From: Maridesulfovibrio sp050916235
Lineage (GTDB): Bacteria > Desulfobacterota > Desulfovibrionia > Desulfovibrionales > Desulfovibrionaceae
Length of the DNA: 64,000 nucleotides
Assembly: GCF_050916235.1 (NCBI RefSeq)
Contig: NZ_CP104854.1
Coordinates: forward strand, 186,001-250,000
Direction of reading: 5' to 3'
Shown: positions 1 to 9,421 of the stretch, piece by piece
How positions within the stretch are numbered: position 1 is the first letter of the stretch
How the letters are laid out: every line of letters begins with the position of its first letter
The notes under the pieces: generated by a model
Told to the model about the DNA's origin: nothing
Database searches by the model: none
The model's input: the letters and a program-made list of their open reading frames with translations, nothing else
Translations under genes and position numbers: made by a program

Positions 1-632
1 GTGGCAAGCACAACCACCAACCGCTGCCATGTACGGTGATTGAACCAGTAGGCCATGAGAATCCCAAGAAGAACGGTGGGAAAAACATAGCGCAACCCGC
101 TGCAGGCATCGACGACATGAAGCTGAATCATTCCAAGATCAATGACATTACCTTCCCTGTAGACCGGTATATCAATGAACTGCATTATCCGGACGGAAAG
201 ATCCGATGAAATCAGCCTCAGCTTAAAGGTAAGCATATTATTGATAAAAGGCGGCGGCGGAATCGCGAAAGCAAGTACCATCAACGGGAAGAAAAAGGCT
301 TTCATGGACTGCCAGCCATAAATGAACAGGATGACAGCCAACACACACAGCCACATGGATCCGAACACCAGGGCATCAACGGCCGAGGCCTTCCCAAGAA
401 AGAAAAACACGCCGGCCATCAGCAGCACAAAATATCCGGATTTGGCAGCTGGGTGGCTATCCGCAGGCAACAACTCCTTCCTCTGCCAGGCCGTGTAGAT
501 GGCCAGAGGAACAACAAGCCAGCAATAGGAATAGTCCTCGGTGTTCCAGCGGTTCAACAACGGCGGAAAGGAATCCCAATAAAGAACGGTCCAGGCCGCA
601 ACTACGGATATGAAAGATAAAAATGCACTCAC
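1..632 (-). CDS. Exosortase (EpsH/XrtA-type), C-terminus beyond the window
   Basis: Exosortases are multi-pass inner-membrane cysteine transpeptidases that process PEP-CTERM proteins and usually lie in exopolysaccharide loci. Reading the minus strand from a GTG at 632 gives about 210 residues with no stop before the window edge. The N-terminal part has a conserved-looking segment (LNRWNTEDYSYCWLVVPLA), then several hydrophobic helices, then the signature VVDACSGLRY, which carries the catalytic Cys and a conserved Arg, followed by another helix. The later catalytic Arg/His region lies outside the window. An in-frame TAA near 684 limits the start, and GGGAG lies about 10 bases before the GTG. 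The Wzy-like and glycosyltransferase genes just upstream on the same strand fit this role. The subtype cannot be set from the fragment. Confidence 0.85.
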   Translation of the reverse strand, partial: MSAFLSFISVVAAWTVLYWDSFPPLLNRWNTEDYSYCWLVVPLAIYTAWQRKELLPADSHPAAKSGYFVLLMAGVFFFLGKASAVDALVFGSMWLCVLAVILFIYGWQSMKAFFFPLMVLAFAIPPPPFINNMLTFKLRLISSDLSVRIMQFIDIPVYREGNVIDLGMIQLHVVDACSGLRYVFPTVLLGILMAYWFNHRTWQRLVVVLA

Positions 633-785
633 CCCAATTAAACTCCCGAAAGTGACTAAAACAGCATTCGCAGATGTGTCTTCTTACAAACTAAATAACT
701 TCTATCAGAAAAAGAACTGATCAGGAACAGCAAACTGGCCGAAATATAAATTACTTTTCCAGATTACTGAGACTACCGCCAACGA

Positions 786-2045
786 TCAGGCAACGTCTAT
801 GCTCTCGGAATCCTCCTCATCTTCAGTTGCACCTCGTGCAATGCCCGGCAGTTCCACATAGCAAATAATTGAATAAAACATCTGCCCAAGACCGAATCTG
901 GTAATGTAGCTGTTACTGGCAAAGTTCATAAGACAGACCGAAAGGAAAAAGGCAAGGAAAACGAAGCGCACCCTCCCCTCCAGTGCCAGGATCTTACGGA
1001 AAATACAAAACTGAAATGCAAGAAAAAGTAAAAGGCCGACAACACCGGTCTGCATCATTACATCAAGAAAGTCGTTATGGCTGTTCAACATTTCACCCAC
1101 AACATCCGATTTTTTCTTGGTGTGTGACCATGTATTACCGACACCGACACCGGCCAGAATGCCGTCGATGGGCTGCATCGAAAATTCGGTAATATTATGC
1201 TTCCAGATGTACGGACGGCCGGACCCGAAATTCTCTGCGGACTCCTTTCCGCTTGCGGAGTCAATCATGTCGTAAAAAATCGTGTAAAGCATACCTGCCA
1301 GCAGGACCACTATAAAACACATTACCCCGGTAAGAATGATCAGCAGCCTCTTGTTCACACGGAAAAGATAGTAATAAATAAAGACGATCAAACCAAGCAG
1401 GCAGGTACGAACATAACTTTTCCACAAGCAATAGAAGGCAAAAATACTTAGCATGGAAACCATAACCAAAAACAACCGCTGCTTTGGAAGAGGCGTCAGT
1501 CCCTTGTCCTCGGCACACAGGACATAATAGATGCCCAAGAGCATGCAGAACAAAGCCATGCAGTGTCCAAGGTCATGACAGTTAACGTATACACCTTTAA
1601 AGCGGGCAAGGTTGTTCCAGAAAAGTACCGTATACAGACTCTTGCCTTGAACAATAAGGATAGTACTGCATATAATCGGCACAGAATATCCGACCAGCAT
1701 AATCTTTACAAGGCGTGCGTATTGCCTTGTATCACGTATGACGTTCTTCAGAACAAAATACGTAACAAAAGGAAGTACAAACTTGGCTGCATCCTTAAAA
1801 TTTGAACGATCAATATAAAGAGTATAAATAAAGAAAACCCATACTATGAATGAAAAGCTGAAAAAATCCACAATGGATACGTTAAGAGACTTCGCAGTAA
1901 TAATACGTAAAATAAAAGCAATTATCAGAATTCCTGTTGCAATAATTGCAAAGACCTCGTTGACGTTGAGTCCGAAGACAAGCCAGCCCACATCAATGAA
2001 CATGATCGGCCGAAAAAAGAAGAACAGTGCTAATAGTGCAGTCAT
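786..2045 (-). CDS. O-antigen ligase / Wzy-like polysaccharide polymerase membrane protein
   Basis: A 419-residue integral membrane protein with about ten hydrophobic helices. A large loop around residues 260-320 contains SGRPYIWKHNITEF and NSHNDFLDVMMQTGVVGL. That is the layout of the O-antigen ligase/polymerase (Wzy_C/WaaL) family, where the loop with SGR and an SHN(D) motif is essential. Such proteins polymerise or transfer lipid-linked glycans in the periplasmic leaflet. It lies 12 bases after the glycosyltransferase gene on the same strand and before the exosortase gene, so it probably acts in export of the same exopolysaccharide. Whether it is a polymerase or a ligase cannot be told from sequence. 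The acidic C-terminus (EDEEDSES) is unusual but short. Confidence 0.8.
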   Translation of the reverse strand: MTALLALFFFFRPIMFIDVGWLVFGLNVNEVFAIIATGILIIAFILRIITAKSLNVSIVDFFSFSFIVWVFFIYTLYIDRSNFKDAAKFVLPFVTYFVLKNVIRDTRQYARLVKIMLVGYSVPIICSTILIVQGKSLYTVLFWNNLARFKGVYVNCHDLGHCMALFCMLLGIYYVLCAEDKGLTPLPKQRLFLVMVSMLSIFAFYCLWKSYVRTCLLGLIVFIYYYLFRVNKRLLIILTGVMCFIVVLLAGMLYTIFYDMIDSASGKESAENFGSGRPYIWKHNITEFSMQPIDGILAGVGVGNTWSHTKKKSDVVGEMLNSHNDFLDVMMQTGVVGLLLFLAFQFCIFRKILALEGRVRFVFLAFFLSVCLMNFASNSYITRFGLGQMFYSIICYVELPGIARGATEDEEDSESIDVA

Positions 2046-2057
2046 AACTATATCTAA

Positions 2058-3170
2058 TTAATTGTTAATAGCGGATTCAACACACATCTTAAAATAACAA
2101 TTTGTAATAAACCTTGTAACCTGCGCAGAACTCAGATGCTTTTCGGCATACGAGGCGGCATTCCCGGAAATTTGCTTCCGCTTTGATTCATCACTTAAAA
2201 TTCTTTCAACTGCCAGTTCTATGGACTCCCCGCTGATCTCATCAAGCAGCAAGGCCGTCTCACCGGGGATTACCACATCCATAATTCCCCCGGCATCTGC
2301 CACAATGGGAACCAATCCGGATCCCATGGCCTCAAGCAGGGCGACTGGGCAGCCCTCCCCATACCGGGTCGGCAGCAGGAAAATACATGATTTTTCCAAA
2401 ACCTCATACTTTTCCCTGCCGCGAATGAATCCGGAGAAAATCACGTTTTTCAGCCCTCTGGATGTCGCGATTTCTTCCAGTCGTGCCCGCTCCGGCCCGT
2501 CACCGGCCATGATAAGCGTAAGGCCCTCGTGTCGTGTACTCAGAGAGGTAAAGGCATCCATAATTTCGTAAACGCCCTTCTCCCGGATAATTCTGGAAAG
2601 ATAAAGAAGAGTCCGGCATTCCTTTGCGGAAGACGGTACCGGCGGCAACTCACTCATATCCACCATGGTGGTTACAATGTGCACCTTATCCGCATCCACG
2701 CCGACCCGAACAAGAGAATCCCTGAATGAACCGGCAAGAACAAGTACTGTCCCGGCCCGCTTCATGACCATCCTCAACAGAGAAACCGTAACGGTACGCG
2801 CTGCGATTCTATCAAAAAGATCCTGCTCCCACCCGTGGAGAAACACAAGAATCCTGCCGGAATAACCGAACAGGCAGAAAACCGTAAACAACAACAGTTC
2901 CTTGAACACGGAGCGCGCATTCAGGGAAGGATTCATGTGGATCACATCAAAACGTTTACGGCAAAGCAGGACAGCAAAATTGAACAGGTCAAGAAACGGC
3001 ATGGCGTAACGCAGAAATCCGCGTTGCCCCTTGCGTCTGCCGAAAGGCCGGTAACAGGCATGGCTGTGCCCATCAAGTTCGCGAAGGAGCAGCCTGACAG
3101 TCTCGGCAACTCCACCCATAAGTTCAAGATCTGGAGCCGTCAGCAGCACCCTCAAGTCATCCCTATCCAC
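2058..3170 (-). CDS. Glycosyltransferase family 4 (GT-B fold)
   Basis: A 370-residue cytoplasmic glycosyltransferase. The N-terminal half has the donor/acceptor Rossmann features (LELMGGVAETVRLLLREL, then the FDVIHMNPS segment). The C-terminal half is a typical Glycos_transf_1 domain: LYLSRIIREKGVYEIMDAF, MAGDGPERARLEEIA, VIFSGFIRG and the nucleotide-sugar-binding EX7E region LPTRYGEGCPVALLEAMGSG. It starts at a GTG at 3170 with GGAGGG five bases upstream. It is probably the first gene of a unit that continues into the polymerase and exosortase genes, adding a sugar to the polymer repeat unit. Donor and acceptor are unknown. Confidence 0.88.
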   Translation of the reverse strand: MDRDDLRVLLTAPDLELMGGVAETVRLLLRELDGHSHACYRPFGRRKGQRGFLRYAMPFLDLFNFAVLLCRKRFDVIHMNPSLNARSVFKELLLFTVFCLFGYSGRILVFLHGWEQDLFDRIAARTVTVSLLRMVMKRAGTVLVLAGSFRDSLVRVGVDADKVHIVTTMVDMSELPPVPSSAKECRTLLYLSRIIREKGVYEIMDAFTSLSTRHEGLTLIMAGDGPERARLEEIATSRGLKNVIFSGFIRGREKYEVLEKSCIFLLPTRYGEGCPVALLEAMGSGLVPIVADAGGIMDVVIPGETALLLDEISGESIELAVERILSDESKRKQISGNAASYAEKHLSSAQVTRFITNCYFKMCVESAINN

Positions 3171-3368
3171 TGGAACCCTCCATGAAATTCATTAATTCTG
3201 CCTACCTTAAACATCAGCAATGTTCCAGTATTCCATGTAGGATCCATGCGACATTTATTTCAACAAAATGTAACACAACAGAAACAACCGGGGAGAATTA
3301 AAGAGTAGTGTCCTTCTCGCACGGCTTTACAGCCACCGTAACAATCAAATTACCAACTAATCCGGAGC

Positions 3369-5648
3369 ATGAGCATCATGTTGCAACTTCTGAAGAAAAA
3401 GGCAGAACTGCTCACCTTAAAGGCAAACAAAGCTGATGATTACATGGAAGGCCCAGGAATAGGCAGCCTGATCCAGAACGTTGGTCGACTTAACATTCTG
3501 TACTTTGCAATACAGGATTTCCCAACACTTTCCGCCATGTATGGCCCGGAATGGGCCGAACAACTGGAAAATGACATCCGCTCGGCCATAATGAAAGAAG
3601 GCGAAACCACACTTCTGCACAATGATTTTCATATATTTTCATTCAATGCAGGAGAATTCTTCCTGCTGGACCCCACTGAATCACGAGACACCGTTCAGCT
3701 TCAAGAGCTGGCCTACCAACTGAAAGTAAGCCTTGAAAACAAGGTCAAATCTGAACAGATAATCCGTACCGGCAACAACATCACCATCAACAGCGGGTAT
3801 TCTTCCTTTCACGCTGTACGCTGTAACGACAAGCTATGGTCAGGGTTCCTTTCATGCATTGGAGAAGCCCGTCTTGAAGCCCAGAAAGCACTGGACATAA
3901 CAAATCTTGAACTCTCAAATGAGTTCAACGACATCCTCGCAAAACGAGGCCTTTGCTGTCACTATCAGCCCATAGTCAACCTTGCAGATAAAAGCATTCA
4001 CGGCTGGGAGGCCCTTGCACGCGGCCCCATTAATTCGCCCTTCCGGTCACCGCTGACGCTTTTCGACATGGCCGAGAAACTCGGAAAACTGTTCCAGCTT
4101 GAAAAAATGTGCAGGGAAGCAGCCATTGATTCATTCGGTGAACACCGCCCGCATCATAAACTGTTCCTCAATATCCACCCACGGACAATAATGGATCCCA
4201 ACTTCACTGCGGGTGAAACAAGAAGACTGCTTGACCGATACGGCCTGAAGCCCGGCAACATCGTATTCGAAATAACCGAACGGCATAGCGTCAAAGATTT
4301 CAAAACGTTCCGCAAGACTCTGGATCACTACCGTAATCAGGGCTATTTAGTTGCCATTGACGACGCAGGAACCGGATACTCGGGACTTACCTCAATAGCC
4401 GAAATCAGGCCCGATTATATAAAGATGGACAAATCCTTCCTGAAGGACATTGAAACGAATCAGGTAAACCGGGCCATAATATCCACTTTCACCGACTTCG
4501 CGGAAAAAATAGGCTGCAAGCTGCTGGTCGAAGGGATTGAGACACAGGCGCAAGCCCTGAGCGTGATAGACATGGGTGTTCATCTGGGACAGGGATACTT
4601 CCTCGCCATGCCGGAGCGCGAAAAACCGGGTCTGACTGATGAAGCCATGACGCTGAAGATGCCCAGAACTTCCGTGTACGACAACACCGTTTACGGAATA
4701 CCGGTTAAAAACCTGCTCAGCCGCGTCGAGTCTGTGGAAACCGACACCCCTGTTCCGAGTGTTCAGGATATTTTCGAACAATCTAATTCCATCAGCAGCA
4801 TTGTCGTAGTCAAAAACAGAATCCCTTGCGGTCTGGTGATGGAATATACCCTGAACAAACATCTTTCAGGGAAATACGGTGTCGCCCTCTATTCCAATAA
4901 ACCCATCACCTCGGTAATGGACCCGGAACCGCTCATCGTGGACCTTGAAACCACGGTTGAAAAAGTTTCGCAGATGGCAATGGCCCGGAACCGCAAAAAA
5001 GCCTACGACGACGTAATCATTACCCGCAAGGGACAGTTGATCGGTACGGTCACCGTGCAAAGACTGCTTGATACCCTTGCATCTGTTCAGGTGGAAATGG
5101 CCAAAGGCACCAATCCGCTGACCGGACTCCCGGGCAATCTGGATATTGAAAAGGAAATCGACCGCCGCATGAAGGCATCTGACCGATACAGCATCATTTA
5201 TGCTGATCTTGATAATTTCAAGGTCTACAACGATACGTACGGATTCAAGAACGGAGACAAGATAATCCTCCAGATCAGCAGGCTGCTCAACTGGGCGACC
5301 AAAAAGCACGGCACGGGCAACGACTTCCTCGGGCATATCGGCGGCGATGACTTTGTGATTGTCACGACCCCGAACAAGGCGGAGCGGATCTGCAAAGGTG
5401 TCACCCGCTGCTTCAAGCGCCTTGCCAAACAGAACTACAATGCGACAGATGCAGGAAATGGATGGATTGAAGGGAAAGGACGCAATGGATCGACCTCCCG
5501 CTTCCCTCTGGTTTCCGTTTCACTGGCAATCCTTGATTGCGAACCGGACCAGACACTCATGCAGATAGGCGAGCAGGCCGCATCCTTAAAAAAATGGGCC
5601 AAATCCATTGAAGGAAACTGCTGGGTCAGGGAAAGACGCGGCAGGTAA
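3369..5648 (+). CDS. GGDEF-like/EAL/CBS/GGDEF c-di-GMP signalling protein
   Basis: A 759-residue soluble protein with no membrane segment. Residues about 30-185 look like a degenerate GGDEF fold (AGEFFLL in place of the motif). Residues 190-430 form an EAL phosphodiesterase domain with EAL at 214-216, N269, the FEITERH segment, DDAGTGYSGL at 331-340, YIKMDKSF at 350-357 and VEGIET at 387-392, so the known metal-binding and catalytic positions look present. Residues about 450-575 form a CBS pair, which usually binds adenine nucleotides. Residues 580-745 form a second GGDEF domain whose motif reads GGDDF (658-662), with no RxxD I-site before it. I infer c-di-GMP hydrolysis tuned by nucleotide binding. 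Cyclase activity of the C-terminal domain is uncertain. The gene stands alone, with about 200 bases upstream and a convergent neighbour. Confidence 0.88.
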   Translation: MSIMLQLLKKKAELLTLKANKADDYMEGPGIGSLIQNVGRLNILYFAIQDFPTLSAMYGPEWAEQLENDIRSAIMKEGETTLLHNDFHIFSFNAGEFFLLDPTESRDTVQLQELAYQLKVSLENKVKSEQIIRTGNNITINSGYSSFHAVRCNDKLWSGFLSCIGEARLEAQKALDITNLELSNEFNDILAKRGLCCHYQPIVNLADKSIHGWEALARGPINSPFRSPLTLFDMAEKLGKLFQLEKMCREAAIDSFGEHRPHHKLFLNIHPRTIMDPNFTAGETRRLLDRYGLKPGNIVFEITERHSVKDFKTFRKTLDHYRNQGYLVAIDDAGTGYSGLTSIAEIRPDYIKMDKSFLKDIETNQVNRAIISTFTDFAEKIGCKLLVEGIETQAQALSVIDMGVHLGQGYFLAMPEREKPGLTDEAMTLKMPRTSVYDNTVYGIPVKNLLSRVESVETDTPVPSVQDIFEQSNSISSIVVVKNRIPCGLVMEYTLNKHLSGKYGVALYSNKPITSVMDPEPLIVDLETTVEKVSQMAMARNRKKAYDDVIITRKGQLIGTVTVQRLLDTLASVQVEMAKGTNPLTGLPGNLDIEKEIDRRMKASDRYSIIYADLDNFKVYNDTYGFKNGDKIILQISRLLNWATKKHGTGNDFLGHIGGDDFVIVTTPNKAERICKGVTRCFKRLAKQNYNATDAGNGWIEGKGRNGSTSRFPLVSVSLAILDCEPDQTLMQIGEQAASLKKWAKSIEGNCWVRERRGR

Positions 5649-5685
5649 AGCCCGGAAGCCCCTCAAAGGGCTCCCGAGACAAAAA

Positions 5686-7875
5686 CTACAACATATTGTC
5701 TTCGAAAATCTGCCTGATACGGTAGCGCAGATTGGTAAACCTTTTCCCGGCCGTCACATTCCCCAGTCCGATATGGAACGCCCTTTTGCTGCCGATCAGC
5801 ACGGCCAGCTTCCGGGCACGGGTGAGTCCCGTGTAAAGAAGGTTGCGCTGCAGCAACAGGAAATGCTGTGAAACAATGGGCATGACCACCGCGGGATACT
5901 CACTGCCCTGCGATTTATGCACGCTGACTGCATACGCAAGGGTCAGTTCGTCCAGTTCGGAAAGTTCATAGTGAACAATGTTTCCGTCGAATTCACAGGT
6001 GAGTTCATTCTCTTCGGTATCCACGTACATGACCCTTCCAAGGTCCCCGTTGAAGACTTCCTTCTCATAGTTGTTCTTCAACTGCAAAACACGGTCTCCC
6101 ACACGATATTCAACAAAACCGCGCTTGAGTCCCTTGCCTGTCGGCGGATTGAGACGGGCCTGAAGGAGTTCGTTCAGCTTCATGGTTCCCACATCACCCT
6201 TATGCATGGGGGTAAGGACCTGAATGTCGGTCATGGGATCAAGTCCGTAACGTTGCGGAATGCGCTCGCAGACAGTCTGGGCGATGAGTTCCTGCACTTT
6301 CTCAGGTGATTCCTGCGGTATCCAGAAGAAATCCGCTTCCGGGGCATCTGCCGGATGTCCTAAGGGAAACAGCCCGTCATTGATACGGTGGGCGTTGACT
6401 ACGATGTAGCTTTCCTGCGCCTGCCTGAAAATATGACTGAGCACGGCACTTGGAACCTGCCCGCTCTGCAAGAGATCCGATAGAACGTTGCCCGGTCCTA
6501 CTGACGGGAGCTGATTCACATCGCCCACAAAGATAACCCGGCAGGTCAGGGGTACGGCCCTGAGAACCGCCAGACATAACTGTGTGTCGAGCATGGAAGC
6601 TTCATCCACGACCAGCACATCGGCTTTGAGCTTCTGGTCCTCGTTGAAATAGAATCCGCCGCTGTCCGGGGTGTACTGCAGCATGCGGTGTATGGTGGAC
6701 GCCTGCCGCCCAGTAGCCTCGGAAAGACGCTTGGCCGCGCGCCCGGTGGGAGCTGCAAGCTTTACCTTCAATCCGAGCTCACGCAGGGTCATGACCACCG
6801 CCCGGGTTATGGTGGTCTTTCCTGTTCCCGGTCCGCCGGTAATAATAAAAACCTTGTTTACACAGGCTTCGAATACAGCCTCGCGCTGCTCTTCAGACAA
6901 TTCAAAACCAAGTTCGGCCTCGACTTCCGGCAGAGCTTTCTCCACCTTTTCCCGGCTGACCGGTGACGGGTGACTGATAAGGCCATGCAGCCTTTTGCAG
7001 ATCTCGCTCTCAAAGCGGTAAAAATGCATCAGGAACACGGCTTCGTCGATATCCTGTTCCGGCAGGTTCTCAACCCGCACACGCTTGCGTTCCTCAAGGG
7101 AATTGATCCCTTCATTGATCAGTTCAATATCTACCCCGCCGAGCATCTTGGCCACTTCCTCGACCAGCTTATCCCTGGGGCTGAACATATGGCCACCCCG
7201 CTCGCTCACCGAGAACAGGGAATAGATAATCGCCGCCTCTATACGCTGCGAGGAATCGTGGGCAAAACCGAGCTTGAGAGCCATTGAATCAGCAGTCTTG
7301 AAACCGATGCCCCTTATCTCATAAGCCAGTTCATAAGGGTTCTCGCTTATGCGGCTGACCGACTGGGCTCCGTAGAGATTAAAAATCTTGGCGGCATAAG
7401 TCGGCGGCACATCATGGGTATGCAGAAACAGAATAAGATTCTTGATTTCGCGCTGGGACTGCCAGGACTCGACAATGGCATCAAGCTTCTTCTTGGAAAT
7501 TCCCTTTATTTTAAGCAGTTTTTCCGGCTCGTCATCAAGGATATCAAGTACGTCCACGCCGAATTCCTTGACCATTTCCGTGGCAATGGATTCGCCGATC
7601 CCCTTGATTGATGAAGATTTCAGAAACCGGATAACCCCGGCCTCGGTTGCAGGACGAATGCGTTCATAGAATTCGGCCTCAAACTGGCGGCCGAACTTGG
7701 CATGCTGCTTCCACTTGCCATGAAATTCTGCGGATTCACCGGGTGTTAGCGGGCCGAGCACCCCTACAACTGTAATCTGCGAAGCCTCGTCTTTGGAAGA
7801 AACACGGGCCACGATATACCCGTTTTCCTCGTTATGATAAACAACCGTACGAACTTCGCCTGTAAGAGTATCCGA
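5686..7875 (-). CDS. recD2: RecD2-type ATP-dependent DNA helicase
   Basis: A superfamily 1B 5'-3' helicase of the RecD/TraA family, acting in DNA repair without RecBC. The N-terminal region has the OB-like and helix-hairpin-helix features of RecD2 (SSIKGIGESIATEMV, LKIKGISKKKLDAI, YEIRGIGFKTADSM). The motor follows: Walker A GGPGTGKTTITRAVV, APTGRAAKRL, Walker B VLVVDEASMLD, VGDVNQLPSVGPGNVL, and the C-terminal motif TLAYAVSVHKSQGSEYPAVV. The ATG at 7875 (MSDTLTGEVR) is preferred because AGGA lies eight bases before it; an ATG 42 bases further upstream lacks a comparable site. Its length of 729 residues is normal. It is downstream of recR on the same strand, separated by a palindrome-rich spacer. 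Confidence 0.93.
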   Translation of the reverse strand, partial: SDTLTGEVRTVVYHNEENGYIVARVSSKDEASQITVVGVLGPLTPGESAEFHGKWKQHAKFGRQFEAEFYERIRPATEAGVIRFLKSSSIKGIGESIATEMVKEFGVDVLDILDDEPEKLLKIKGISKKKLDAIVESWQSQREIKNLILFLHTHDVPPTYAAKIFNLYGAQSVSRISENPYELAYEIRGIGFKTADSMALKLGFAHDSSQRIEAAIIYSLFSVSERGGHMFSPRDKLVEEVAKMLGGVDIELINEGINSLEERKRVRVENLPEQDIDEAVFLMHFYRFESEICKRLHGLISHPSPVSREKVEKALPEVEAELGFELSEEQREAVFEACVNKVFIITGGPGTGKTTITRAVVMTLRELGLKVKLAAPTGRAAKRLSEATGRQASTIHRMLQYTPDSGGFYFNEDQKLKADVLVVDEASMLDTQLCLAVLRAVPLTCRVIFVGDVNQLPSVGPGNVLSDLLQSGQVPSAVLSHIFRQAQESYIVVNAHRINDGLFPLGHPADAPEADFFWIPQESPEKVQELIAQTVCERIPQRYGLDPMTDIQVLTPMHKGDVGTMKLNELLQARLNPPTGKGLKRGFVEYRVGDRVLQLKNNYEKEVFNGDLGRVMYVDTEENELTCEFDGNIVHYELSELDELTLAYAVSVHKSQGSEYPAVVMPIVSQHFLLLQRNLLYTGLTRARKLAVLIGSKRAFHIGLGNVTAGKRFTNLRYRIRQIFEDNML

Positions 7876-8176
7876 CATTAATTTGTTCCTGATGGAGTAT
7901 GCTGCTTGAAACCACAACGCCCATCCGGGCTGTGGAGCTTAAGAGTTGCTACAGGTGCTGGGAGATGCCTCCGGCGGTCCTGCCGGGGCTGATTTAGATG
8001 CGCTTTGCGCTTTAGACGATCTGATTCGCCTCCGGCGGCCAAAGGAGCAAGCCCCTTTGGAATCCCTATTAGTTACAGTCAATTAACTTAAAACTTCCGC
8101 ACGAATATTATGTTTTGCGGAGCTAAGGCAATAACCATATTTGCAAAAGGGTTTAAGAATCCCAAAGCACTTCTAC
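7876..8176. other. Palindrome-rich spacer between recR and recD2
   Basis: No gene is seen here. The segment from about 7965 to 8070 is dense in GC-rich short inverted repeats: GCCTCCGGCGG twice, TGCCGGGGCT, GCGCTTTGCGC, and a hairpin CCAAAGG (8039-8045) / CCTTTGG (8054-8060). Parts resemble the spacer between ilvE and dnaX and the one between ybaB and recR, so it may be a decayed copy of a repeated extragenic palindrome. The remainder, 8065-8176, is AT-rich and featureless to me. Confidence 0.5.
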
Positions 8177-8782
8177 TTACAGTTTCTGGCGATATTCCAG
8201 AGACTGCCTGAGTGTTTCCTTATCGGTATATTTCACTTCAGAACCAATCGGAATTCCCTGTGCAAGGCGACTTAATTCAATCCCCGGAAAACGGGTTTCA
8301 ATCATATTCTTGATGTAGGAAGCCGTTGCCTCTGCATCTACAGTAGCGCCGAGAGCAAGGATAAGCTCCTTCACCTCACCTGTTCCGAGCCGTTCTTCGA
8401 GCTTGGCAAATTCAAGGTGCTGCGGATTAACCCCATCCAGAGGAGAAAGGAGTCCGCCGAGAACGAGGTAGTATCCCTTGTACAGCCCCATCTCTTCAAT
8501 GGCCAGCAGCGAATCCCACTCCGAAACAAGGCAAAGCTTGTCACGCTCACGTCCGGGATCAGAACAGATCTTACACGGACAGGTATCGGTGATACTCGCG
8601 CACTGCTCACAGATACAAAGCTTTTCACGCAGATCAATCACGCTCTGCCCTATGCCCGTTACTTTCTCTTTGGGCATCTTCAACATGGTCAGAGCAATCC
8701 GCAGGGCGGACTTGGGTCCGAGTCCCGGCAGTTTAGCCAGTTCCTGCGCCACAACCCGCAACGGTTCAGGTAAATTATCCAT
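8177..8782 (-). CDS. recR: Recombination mediator protein RecR
   Basis: RecR works with RecO/RecF to load RecA on gapped DNA. The 201-residue protein has the expected order: helix-hairpin-helix (LAKLPGLGPKSALRIAL), a four-Cys zinc finger (CEQCASITDTCPCKICSD), a Toprim domain (CLVSEWDSLLAIEEMG...YYLVLGGLLSPLDG) and the C-terminal segment LSRLAQGIPIGSEVKYTDKE. Its length matches the family. It is the last gene of the dnaX-ybaB-recR cluster common in bacteria, although 272 bases separate it from ybaB. The start ATG at 8782 has AAGG upstream. Confidence 0.97.
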   Translation of the reverse strand: MDNLPEPLRVVAQELAKLPGLGPKSALRIALTMLKMPKEKVTGIGQSVIDLREKLCICEQCASITDTCPCKICSDPGRERDKLCLVSEWDSLLAIEEMGLYKGYYLVLGGLLSPLDGVNPQHLEFAKLEERLGTGEVKELILALGATVDAEATASYIKNMIETRFPGIELSRLAQGIPIGSEVKYTDKETLRQSLEYRQKL

Positions 8783-9054
8783 AAAATGCCTTCGGCAACG
8801 CTGCCGGGGTCATAAAATCATTATGCTACTTCGTTAAGACAACCATATATCTACAAAAAAGAGATTCAGCTTTGTGCCTATTTACGCATAGCAACACAAG
8901 CTGAACAGATAAATATCATCTCAAATCGCTGGGAAAACGTTCATTAATCCCAACTTCAAATCCCGCCGTCATGTCGAAATCAGGGATTATGGGGTCAACG
9001 TCTGCGAATGGGCAACCCAGTGCTCCGCTCCCCAGCCGTTGACCCACTCAAAAA

Positions 9055-9366
9055 TTAGAACATGCCGGGAATTTTCATTCCGCCGGTGATCTGGGACATT
9101 TCGGATTCCATCATTGCCTTGGCCTTCTTGTTGGCATCATTGACTGCGGCAAGAATCAGATCCTGAATCATTTCCACGTCGCCGGCCTCGACGATTGTGG
9201 GATCAATCTTGATTTCCAGAACTTCGGAAGATCCGTTGACTTTTACGTTAACCATTCCGCCACCAGCGGAGCTTTCCACTTCGCGGTTCTTGAGGTCTTC
9301 CTGCAGAGCGGTCATTTTGCGCTGCATAACCTGAGCCTGACGAACGAGATCATTCATACCTTTCAT
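9055..9366 (-). CDS. ybaB: YbaB/EbfC family nucleoid-associated DNA-binding protein
   Basis: A small 103-residue protein with the family features: a basic, helical N-terminus (MNDLVRQAQVMQRKMTALQEDL), a glycine-rich central turn (ESSAGGGMVNVKVNG) and the C-terminal dimer part (VEMIQDLILAAVNDANKKA, then SQITGGMKIPGMF). YbaB dimers bind DNA broadly and are almost always encoded between dnaX and recR, as here. GGAG lies seven bases before the ATG. The stop of dnaX is 55 bases upstream, so co-transcription is likely. Confidence 0.95.
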   Translation of the reverse strand: MKGMNDLVRQAQVMQRKMTALQEDLKNREVESSAGGGMVNVKVNGSSEVLEIKIDPTIVEAGDVEMIQDLILAAVNDANKKAKAMMESEMSQITGGMKIPGMF

Positions 9367-9421
9367 TATATTACTCCTTTGGGATATTTGACTGTTTTAT
9401 AAAAAAGCTAACCGCAGGAAC

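Noticed and set aside
5649..5685. AGCCC...GGGCT inverted repeat between the EAL gene and recD2
   Set aside because: Stem is short and no T-run follows directly on either strand, so I did not call a terminator.
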